Positions 24,570-33,200 of a stretch of DNA of 53,192 nucleotides are shown piece after piece. Location: the NCBI GenBank assembly GCA_041695045.1, contig JBGFRR010000094.1, positions 1 to 53,192 of the forward strand, in the 5' to 3' direction. The notes under the pieces are model-generated. The model did no database searches. It saw nothing but the letters and a program-made list of their open reading frames with translations, and was not told where the DNA came from. A program made the translations under genes and the position numbers. The number at the start of each line of letters is the position of its first letter. Position 1 is the stretch's first letter. This stretch comes from JBGFRR01 sp041695045. Lineage in GTDB: Bacteria; Bacteroidota; Ignavibacteria; UBA10030.

Positions 24570-27509
24570 GTGACGTTCCTCGCTTCCATATTTACCCCCT
24601 TCACGGGGTTGACCAGTTTGCTCGTGCGACCAGCCGCGCTGTTTGCAGTACTCTTCTTCTGCGCCGTGCCGCTGTTTGGCCAAACCACCTACACCTGGAT
24701 TGGTGCAAATAACGCGTCATGGGCGACGTCAACAAATTGGAGTCCCACGCGGACCACGCCGGCAACAAATGATATTCTACAATTCAATGACGGAACCACA
24801 AAGAATGTCACTGGCGTCCCAACGCAAACAATCGGTCGGTTGCTCGTTACAAACAATACGAGTATCACGCTTCAGAACACGGCCCTCCTCCCCAGAACGC
24901 TTACCGTGGGGGACGGCACGGGAGACGATATAGTCATAGCACTTGGTTCATCGCTTACGATTGGCGGTGCCAACGCATTGACCGTTACCCTTAATACTAA
25001 TGCGACTGCTGATGTCAGCGGTACACTCAGAGTCAACAGCGGCCATGGGTATAACACCAATGGAACATCGGTTGTGACCACTGTAACCGGTACGATTGTG
25101 AATGCTGGTACTGTTACGAGTACGACTGCGTCGAAGCTGCTGTTCAATAGTGGCTCGACCTACCAGCACAATCGAAATGGCGGAACAATCCCGACGGCGA
25201 CGTGGAATGCCAACTCCACGTGCGAGGTCATCTTAGCCAGCAGCGCTCCGACAGGCACAGGCCAGACGTTTGGCCATTTCATTTGGGCGCCAACGAACCA
25301 GGGAACGAACAATGTCAATCTTGCAGCTGGTTTTAGTTGCAGCGGGAACATGACAGTCTCAGCGACGGCAACAACTGGAGCACTGAGATTCAATAATAGC
25401 ACCGGAAGCCGGACGATAACGATCAGTGGCAATTATGTGCACACCAGCGGAAACGTCACCGTCACGAATAGCAGCGGAGCCACAACGGTCAATGTGGGAG
25501 GTAATTTCGACCTCAGCGGCGGTCTCTTGGTGTTGAAGAACGCTTCCGGTACAACGGCATTGAACATCACCGGCAACTTCAGCCAGGCTGGTGGAACGTT
25601 CGACCAGCGCGCATCGATTACCACCGGCACAGGCACGGTCACGGTTTCGACCAATTTCTCCGTCAGCGGTGGGACCTACGACCTCTCCGGTGTGGGCGCC
25701 GTAGGAATGTTGAACGTTGCTGGGAATTTCTCTATCACCGGCTCGGGCACGATTACGGAGACATCAACGGGGTCAGGGTCCATAGTCTTTAACGGTTCCG
25801 GCACGCAAATCTACACCTCCGGTGGTACCGTTTCGAACACCGTCAACTTTACCGTGAATAATGGAAGCTACCTGCAAATGGCAGATGGCACCACCGTCGT
25901 CTCTGGAGGAGGAAGCTTCACCCTTTCTAGCGGTGCAACGCTCGGTGTTACTTCTTCAGCCGGTATTACGACGTCAGGGGCCAGCGGCAATATTCAGGTG
26001 TCCGGAACCAGAACCTATTCCACCGGAGCACATTACATCTACAACGGAACGGCTGCACAAGCGACGGGCAACGGACTCACCCAGAACATCCCGGCCAATC
26101 TCACCATCAACAACAGTGCGGGAGTCACCTTGACCGCGTCGACAAATCTCACAGGCGATTTGATGATCTCGTCCGGCACATTCGACCTCGGAGCCAACAC
26201 AGCGAACCGCTCATCGTCCGGCGGTACGCTTACCCTCGGTGCCGGAACAACATTGAAGATTGGCGGGACTGGGTCGTTGCCATCCAACTATGCCACGCAC
26301 TCCATCAGCTCTTCCAGCACCGTTGAATACTACGGCGGAAACCAAACAGTCGCTGTGCTCAACAGCGCTCAGAACTACGGCAACCTTCTGATCTCCGGAA
26401 CAGGGACAAAAACCTTAGCTGGAACAGTGGGGATTGCCGGCAATCTCACCGTTTCTTCTTCCACGTTTGATCTGGGGACCTTTACGGCAAATCGCACGGC
26501 GGCGGGTGGAACACTGACAGTCGGTGCGGGCGCATCACTTCGCATCGGAGGTACGAATAGTTATCCGACCAATTACACAACCAACACGCTGAACATCGCA
26601 AGCACCGTTGAATACTATGGTTCAACACAAACGATTTCTTTCACACCGACGTATGGCAATCTTTCTCTGAGTGGCAGCGGACCGAAGACCACTCCCACAG
26701 GTACAACAACGACGGCCGTAGCGGGCAATTTCACTCTCGCATCGGGGATCACCTATCAACGCGCAAGCGGGGCAACATCGACCCTCACCTTAAACGGCAC
26801 AACGAATCTGAACGACGGTACGCTCGGCAGTCTCGCGAATCCGTTCAACACCGTCAACGTCGGCGATGCGGGCGGAGACAACCTGACCAACAATGGAACT
26901 ATGGTCGTTGCCACGACGCTCGCGGGATCGGGAAGCCTGACGCAAGGAACAAACGCTGCGCTGTACATCGGCGGCACGTTCACAACAACGACAGTCACTC
27001 TGACCGCCAACCCCAATCTTGTTGAGTACAACGGAACGGGAGCTCAGACGATCCGGGCAACAAACTACAACAACCTTACGCTCAGCAACGCCGGCACCAA
27101 AACCGCCGCAGGGAACCTGACCGTCAGCGGCAACTTCAACAATTCGGTCACAACATCCATGGTTACGTTTACCCTTGGAATTTCGGGTACGCGAACGAAT
27201 ACGGGCACAGTACAGTTTGCTGGCGAAACGAACGGAATAGTTTTCAGTGATGGCACTGTGGAGTACAATGGAACCTCGGTACAAGCCCCCGCGGGACAGA
27301 CGGTCGCTCTCGGAACGTATGCGAATCTTCTGTTTACCAACAATGCGACGAAGCGGATTCTCGGGGGGACCGTACGCACACAGTCGAATCTGACGATCGG
27401 AAGCGTCAGTCCCCTGTCTGTCGAGAGCACGGGAACCCTGCAGGTTGATGCAGACCTCGACATTCAGGGGTCAGTTACGAATGCCGGTACCATCTCTATA
27501 GGAAATTAA
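24570..27509 (+). CDS. Large secreted beta-strand-repeat protein 1
   Basis: Exported protein of 979 aa. The signal peptide ends AVLFFCAVPLFG-Q. The mature start TTYTWIGANNASWATSTNWS is the PEP/autotransporter-associated beta-strand opening. The rest is a long run of short repeats such as VAGNFSITGSGT, GNLTVSS and VEYNGTGAQTI, with TLTVGAGASLRIGG-like sections, rich in Thr, Gly, Ser and Asn. This predicts a right-handed beta helix. The GTG start has no clear ribosome-binding site. The protein ends SVTNAGTISIGN without a T9SS or autotransporter domain, although its downstream neighbour has one. Possible roles are adhesin, matrix or filament protein. The function cannot be read further. Confidence 0.8.
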   Translation: MTFLASIFTPFTGLTSLLVRPAALFAVLFFCAVPLFGQTTYTWIGANNASWATSTNWSPTRTTPATNDILQFNDGTTKNVTGVPTQTIGRLLVTNNTSITLQNTALLPRTLTVGDGTGDDIVIALGSSLTIGGANALTVTLNTNATADVSGTLRVNSGHGYNTNGTSVVTTVTGTIVNAGTVTSTTASKLLFNSGSTYQHNRNGGTIPTATWNANSTCEVILASSAPTGTGQTFGHFIWAPTNQGTNNVNLAAGFSCSGNMTVSATATTGALRFNNSTGSRTITISGNYVHTSGNVTVTNSSGATTVNVGGNFDLSGGLLVLKNASGTTALNITGNFSQAGGTFDQRASITTGTGTVTVSTNFSVSGGTYDLSGVGAVGMLNVAGNFSITGSGTITETSTGSGSIVFNGSGTQIYTSGGTVSNTVNFTVNNGSYLQMADGTTVVSGGGSFTLSSGATLGVTSSAGITTSGASGNIQVSGTRTYSTGAHYIYNGTAAQATGNGLTQNIPANLTINNSAGVTLTASTNLTGDLMISSGTFDLGANTANRSSSGGTLTLGAGTTLKIGGTGSLPSNYATHSISSSSTVEYYGGNQTVAVLNSAQNYGNLLISGTGTKTLAGTVGIAGNLTVSSSTFDLGTFTANRTAAGGTLTVGAGASLRIGGTNSYPTNYTTNTLNIASTVEYYGSTQTISFTPTYGNLSLSGSGPKTTPTGTTTTAVAGNFTLASGITYQRASGATSTLTLNGTTNLNDGTLGSLANPFNTVNVGDAGGDNLTNNGTMVVATTLAGSGSLTQGTNAALYIGGTFTTTTVTLTANPNLVEYNGTGAQTIRATNYNNLTLSNAGTKTAAGNLTVSGNFNNSVTTSMVTFTLGISGTRTNTGTVQFAGETNGIVFSDGTVEYNGTSVQAPAGQTVALGTYANLLFTNNATKRILGGTVRTQSNLTIGSVSPLSVESTGTLQVDADLDIQGSVTNAGTISIGN

Positions 27510-27872
27510 GATGATTTCAATCAACCACAAAACAACCATCAGTAACACACGAAAGGAGGCTCGTATGGGAACGACGGCACGGCCGCCGTAAGGAGTGAGG
27601 GGACGACGCACGATTTGTGCGTCCTTTCTGAAGCTGATCCCTGAGCAAGGTCAGCTAGGTTGTAACGCGTAACCAAATATAAACCATTTAACAAAGGAGC
27701 ATCTGTCATGAACACGCAACACGCAGTAAGCAAAAACGGCAGTCCGCCTGAGGCGCCAGCCCGTCCGCCGAGGCGGACTGGCGGGGACGGAGCAGCAAGA
27801 AGTACGGCTTCACTAAATGACTTATCCCGTTTACGGGATCATCAAAAAACCATTTCAAAAAGGAGTAGAGTC
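27510..27872. other. Intergenic leader with stacked ribosome-binding sites, mini-ORFs and palindromes
   Basis: Three ribosome-binding sites with start codons follow one another: GAAAGGAGG with ATG 27565 (8 codons, MGTTARPP, stop 27591), AAAGGAG with ATG 27708 (frame open into the next gene), and AAAGGAG with ATG 27873 (chosen gene start). Between the first two is a hairpin GACGCAC/GTGCGTC (27605-27623) followed by CTTTCT. Between the last two is a palindromic insert, about 27750-27798 (GTCCGCCTGAGGCG and CCGCCGAGGCGGACTGGCGG). The second and third starts share the context TCATGAACAC. Confidence 0.55.
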
Positions 27873-29327
27873 ATGAACACAACACAATTCCTCGGACGGG
27901 GCTTCGCAGCCCTCGTTGCTGTTTTCCTTTTGTTCGCCACGGCCTTCGGGCAGAACCTGAACCTCCTTGGTTCGGGTGCAACGTTCGGTGGGACCTGGAA
28001 CGTAAAGGGGAACATCAGCAATTCTACCGCAACAGGAACGTACACGTTTAGCGGCACGATGAACCTTAATGGTACTACATCGGTGCAAGATGTTGGCAAC
28101 CACGCCACGAACGCGCTCGTTTTCGGTACCTTGAATGCCACTGGCTCTACGAACAAGAACCAGGGCGCGCCGGTGACCGTGAATACCGCTTTTACCCTCA
28201 ATAACGGGGCTACTAATTCTTACGTTGTCGGTGCGAACACCCTGAACTTTGGTGGAACCACAACGGTTACAACCGGCTCATTTGACGCAAGCCATGCGTC
28301 GAGTGTAGTCAATTACACCAGTGGTTCTGCGCAAACCGTACTCGCATCGACATACGGCGGTACACTCGGTCTGTGGGGAGCTGGCGCAAAGAATCTCGGC
28401 GGTGTAACGTCCGCTGCGCTGGTCAGTCATACCGCTGCCAGTGGTGCGCTTACCGTTAGTGAGAACCTGACCATCTCAGGTACCAGCGCCAGCAGTTTGG
28501 ATGCTATCTCGGTCGCATCCGCCAAGATTCTTGACGTCACTGGAACCGGCGGAGCCACAATTGCGAACGTCTCATCCAATGCCGGCACTATTCGAAAGAC
28601 GACTGCCGGAGGAACGATTACGTTTTCGCAGGCTGCGTTAACAAATGCCGGTACGATCACCGCGAGCATTGGGACATTGACATTCTCCGGTGATGTGACG
28701 AACAGCGGGGCAAGCGCGGTCTTATCGCTGACAGGTACTGGTGTGGCCAATTTTGCTGAAGACCTGATAAACGCAGGCGGCGGCACATTAACATTCAGCA
28801 ACTCCGGCACGCAGGTCAACTACACAGGTTCAGTTGCGCAAAGCGTGGCATCTGCGACCTATCATACGTTGGCAATGTCGGGAGCTGGTGTGAAGACAGC
28901 AGCGGGCAATGTGACGATTGCGGCCGGCGGCTCGTTCAATAACGGATCGGCTACAACCGATATGGATACCTACACGCTGAGCGGTCCTGGGCTTACCCAG
29001 GGCGCAGGCGGTACGATGCGATTTGGCGGCGCGACAAACGGCGTGGTCTTTTCGACGGGCACTGTTGAGTATAACGGCGGTGATGCCGTGACCCAGACAA
29101 TTACGGCCGGAACCTACGCGACGCTGGTCCTATCACGTAAGTCTGGTACAGGCGCTGCTGCGAAGCAAATCGCCACCGGAGCTACAGTGACAACAACAGG
29201 AAATATGTCGGTGCCCTCGACTGTCAGCCTGACGCTCATGGATGCAGCATCCGCGTTGACCGTTGGGAGCGACCTGAATGTTGCCGGCGCGATCACGAAC
29301 AACGGGACAATCACAGTTGGAAGCTAA
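27873..29327 (+). CDS. Large secreted beta-strand-repeat protein 2
   Basis: Paralogue of the 979-aa protein. It has 484 aa from ATG 27873, which has AGGAG 8 bases upstream and is directly followed by a clean signal peptide (MNTTQFLGRGFAALVAVFLL, ending ATAFG-Q). The body repeats patterns such as GTYTFSGTMNLNG, SALTVGSDLNVAG, VEYNGGD and TLTFSGDVTNSG, a predicted beta helix. It ends AITNNGTITVGS, almost the same ending as protein 1, again with no sorting domain. The frame is open upstream to ATG 27708, which would add 55 residues encoded partly by a palindromic repeat; that extension is probably not used. It may be secreted or assembled with the T9SS-tagged protein encoded next. Confidence 0.8.
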   Translation: MNTTQFLGRGFAALVAVFLLFATAFGQNLNLLGSGATFGGTWNVKGNISNSTATGTYTFSGTMNLNGTTSVQDVGNHATNALVFGTLNATGSTNKNQGAPVTVNTAFTLNNGATNSYVVGANTLNFGGTTTVTTGSFDASHASSVVNYTSGSAQTVLASTYGGTLGLWGAGAKNLGGVTSAALVSHTAASGALTVSENLTISGTSASSLDAISVASAKILDVTGTGGATIANVSSNAGTIRKTTAGGTITFSQAALTNAGTITASIGTLTFSGDVTNSGASAVLSLTGTGVANFAEDLINAGGGTLTFSNSGTQVNYTGSVAQSVASATYHTLAMSGAGVKTAAGNVTIAAGGSFNNGSATTDMDTYTLSGPGLTQGAGGTMRFGGATNGVVFSTGTVEYNGGDAVTQTITAGTYATLVLSRKSGTGAAAKQIATGATVTTTGNMSVPSTVSLTLMDAASALTVGSDLNVAGAITNNGTITVGS

Positions 29328-29860
29328 CAGAACATAATGTGACCTATGAAGGTATCACATAAGAACCAGAGAGCCTGGCTTTTAAGCCGAAGAGGTATTC
29401 CGCTTCCTCGGGGGGATACTCTATCACAGGCCTCGTCAGGCGTTACATGGCAATTTGGCCGCCTTCAACAAGGGTCATCCTGTGAGGAAGGTGACAGGGA
29501 CAGCGGAGAACCTTTCGAAAGTTCTTCCCGCTTCGCCACACCATCACTGTTTATGAAAAGGTAACGTGATTGCGTTATGAGCACATACTCGGTTTACGAC
29601 ATCGTGCGCGACTGGGTGAAGTTTATACTCCTTCTTCACCTCTGTTTGCTGTATGTGTAGCGGAGAATGGCTGACATGTGCGAACCCCGCCGTGCCTGCG
29701 GCAGGCAGGCCAGAGGCGGGGAGAGGGAGTCATGACAGAAAGAAGAAAGCAATGAGAATTCAAACATGCTCATTCAAGCAATCCTGCTCAGATTGTTTTG
29801 GATGAAGCGAGAATATTGCCAGTGGAGCGTGCGTGCTCCTGCACGCCACACGCGGGGTTT

Positions 29861-29895
29861 TGAAAAAAACAAGCAAGCCGCGCTGAGCGGCTTGC
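29861..29895 (-). terminator. Orphan terminator-like hairpin, minus strand
   Basis: GCAAGCCG and CGGCTTGC (29873-29880 and 29888-29895) pair across CGCTGAG. On the minus strand the stem is followed by TTGTTTTTTTC. No minus-strand gene precedes it, so it may terminate an unseen small RNA or be the leftover of a lost gene. Confidence 0.5.
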
Positions 29896-30082
29896 CCGCC
29901 AGTCTTGTGGTGGGAGTTGAGGCGTTCTACTTGATGCATTGGGAAGGGTTCGAATACGTTCGCCCTGACTATGGTATCTGAAACATGAAAAGGCACAAAG
30001 CTTAAAAGATGAGATTTTTGTATCTGCTCAGCGTATTTCTAACGTTAAATTGATTTCCTCAAAAACACTGAGAAAAAAATGT

Positions 30083-30147
30083 AACCACAGATTTCACAGA
30101 TGAATTCAAAAAAATAAGTTTTGTGAAAATTGGTGTAATCTGTGGTT
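30083..30147. repeat. AACCACAGATT inverted-repeat element
   Basis: AACCACAGATTTCACA (30083-30098) mirrors TGTAATCTGTGGTT (30134-30147). Related single arms lie at 84-103 and near 44584. The element sits about 60 bases before surface protein 3. Confidence 0.7.
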
Positions 30148-30205
30148 TTTATTTTACGCTGAGTGGTTACAGATTTTTGATATATTCAGAATTCATGGTG
30201 GTCAT

Positions 30206-33200
30206 ATGGACGCGCCGATGAAAACTAAGGTGGCATATAATCTTGCGAGGCATTTCGCAAAGGGTGACTGGTTCTTGAGCCGCGCTCAAGGATTCCGTCG
30301 TGGTCTGTTCTTTGCAATGTGTCTTGGCTTCTACCATTTCGCTGATGGTCAAAACCTGAACAACAGCGGCCAGATCACGAACAACGGCCTGATCCGGGTG
30401 AAGAACGAGGCGAACGGCCTGCCGGCTGTTGTGGACGGGAAGTTCGAATACTTTGGTGGAAATCAGCCTGTTGCAGCGCGTCAGTACAAGGAACTGTTGT
30501 TAACAGGCAGCGGAACAAAATCTCTGACCACTGGGAACATAGGAGTCTCCGATACTCTCACCATCGCTCCGGCTGTCACCCTGTCAACAGCAAGCGGATT
30601 CGATATTGACCTGGGAGGTGAGCTGAAGGAATACGGATACTTGTTGGGAGGTATTTTCAGGACCGTGAACCTCTCGGGCAGTACCACATCATCGAATTTC
30701 GGCAATATCGGGGCGACGATTTCCTGGTCAGGCGCAGCGCCCGGCAGCACAACCGTACAGCGCATCTCCGGCGTCGCATCGACCGGAAACGGCAACCAAT
30801 CGATTCTCCGATATTACGACGTCACACCGACCTTTAACTCGAACCTCAATGTATCCATGGTGTTCCGTTACTCGGACAATGAACTGAACGGTCGGGATGC
30901 AAATACCCTTGAGCTCTGGCGGTCGATTGACAGCGGTGCGACCTGGCGGCGGCAAGGCGGAACGGTCAATACCCTCACACGAACCATTACGAAAAATGGA
31001 ATTCAATCATTAAGCCGTTGGACAGCGTCCGATGCTGCCCACCCACTTGGACCATTGGATTATGAGTGGGTCGCGAAAAACCTGGCGAAGACATCTGGCG
31101 ATAGTGCTTCCGCATTGGTGAATTCCACGCTGCCGCCGTTTGTCGTCACGATTACCGATGCGTATGGAAATCCCATTCAGGGAGTCTCTGTTACCTTTGC
31201 CATTGCAAGTACACCCACAGGAGCTACGGGACAAAACCTGAGTACGACCAATGCGACGACGAATGCCAGCGGCCAGGCGTCGACAGCGTTAACCCTCGGC
31301 AGCGTCGCAGGAACGTATACCGTCAACGCAACTTCAGCAGGCCTTGTTGGAAGCCCGGCAACATTCACAGCGACGGCAACGAGTGCACCGCTCCCCCCGC
31401 CGCCTCCGCCACCGGGACCCGTTGCCACCTTCATGGTGCTGGCAAGTGGTCAAAATCAAGTCGATACGGTTGGGCGGACTCTTGACAGTGCGTTTGTGGT
31501 ACGCGTGCTGGATCAGAACGGTCAGCCGTTCGTCGGTGCGACGGTGCGGTTCAGCTTATCGGCAGCTCCGATAGGGGCAGCCGGTCAGCGTCTCTCTGCG
31601 GACTCGATGGTGACCAACAGTGCCGGACTTGCATTCACACGACTCACGCTCGGTTCGAGTGTTGGCTCGTACACGGTTCAGGCAACATCAGGCACGTTGT
31701 CGCCGATCAGCTTCAATGCAACGGCAGTTGCCGGTGCTCCGAGATTCCTGACGCAGGTCTCGGGAAACAATCAGGTTGGTCAGATCCGTGCGACGCTCCC
31801 TCAGCCGTTTGTCGTGTCGGTTACCGACACATTTGGCAATGCAAAGCAAGGAATCCAAGTTCAGTTCGCGATCAGTGGAGTGCCGACCGGCGCAGCCGGT
31901 CAACGGCTAAGCGACTCGCTGGTGACAACGAACGCAAACGGCCTTGCGCAAACAACGTTGACGCTTGGCGACAGTGCGGGCACCTATACGGTTACAGCCA
32001 CTTCCCCATCGCTCCCGGGCAGTTCGTTTACGTTTGTGGCGAACGCGGTCCGCACCGCTCCGCGTCAGATTGCCTTGCTCTCAGGCAACAATCAACGTGG
32101 TCCTGTTACGACGACCTTAGCGAATCCGTTGGTGGTGGTAGTGACCGATTCGGCCGGCGTGCCGGTGTCGGGCGTGACGGTATCGTTTGCCATCACGCAA
32201 GTGCCGCAGGGCGCAGCAGGACAGGCGCTGAGTGTGGATCGAGTCAACACGGACGGTCAAGGACGTGCCTCCACGTTGCTGACGTTAGGCAACCGACCGG
32301 GCCTGTATGTGGTGCAGGCAAGTGCGCCGGGTCTTGTCAACAGTCCGATTACTTTCACTGCGACAGCCGATATTGGACCGGCGGCGGTGTTGGTCTTTAT
32401 TTCAGGCGATGGTCAGACGGGAGAAGTGTCGAGGGCGTTGGCTCAGCCGTTGCGCGTGCAAGTGACCGATGTAGCGGGCAACGGAGTACAAAACGTTCCT
32501 GTGACGTTTGCGGTGGATAGCATACCGGAAGGAGCGTCGGGGGCGTTTGTGAATGGAGCGACGTCGACCGAGGTGAAGACAGACGGCGGCGGTTTTGCGA
32601 ACGTCTCGATGACGTTGGGGAACAGGGCTGGAGTATATCGGGTCGCGGCAAGCTCGACGGGATTAGTGAACAGCCCGATCTATTTCCGGCTGACAGCGGT
32701 GTCGACAGGTGGTGCCGTGGCAATCAGATATACTGCAGGAGATCGTCAGACGGCTCCAATTTTGACGCAACTACCGCAACCGTTGGTGGTGACGGTGGTG
32801 AACGCTGCCGGCGATCCCGTTGCGAACACGCCGGTCACATTTGCGGTGGACAGCATTCCTGCCGGTGCCACCGGTCAGGATGTGGTCTCGAAGAATGTCG
32901 TCACCGACGACTTGGGCCGTGCCACAACGATCATGCGCCTTGGAGACAAGGTTGGCGTGTACCGAGTTGCGGCGAGTTCGGCTGGACTTGCCAACAGCCC
33001 GATCCATTTCCGACTGACGGCGACGCACGGATCTGCTGTGGCAATGACGTATGTGCGTGGCGACGGACAGCGGCAACGCATCAACACGGTGCTCGACTCG
33101 CTCTTTGTGGTGCGCGTGACCGACGTCGGCGGCAACACGGTTCCGGGTGTGGCAGTTGCGTTCACGTTGGATAGCATTCCGAGCGGATCGGTTGGCCACG

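Larger units (their letters stand above)
29328..30205. other. Long intergenic stretch with repeats, no supported gene
   Basis: Almost 880 bases between surface proteins 2 and 3. It contains a CCCCGCC...GGCGGGG-bounded CCTGC palindrome (29685-29719), a terminator-like hairpin on the minus strand (29861-29895) and an AACCACAGATT inverted-repeat element (30083-30147). Small frames at 29346-29564 and 29766-29981 have no ribosome-binding site and no protein-like composition, so I do not call them. Confidence 0.6.

Noticed and set aside
27708..27872. 55-codon N-terminal extension of surface protein 2
   Set aside because: It would place a palindrome-encoded, Arg/Pro-rich segment before a perfect signal peptide that has its own ribosome-binding site and ATG.
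29346..29981. Two plus-strand frames of 71-72 codons between surface proteins 2 and 3
   Set aside because: No ribosome-binding site, composition unlike the neighbouring proteins, and overlap with repeat and terminator-like hairpins.
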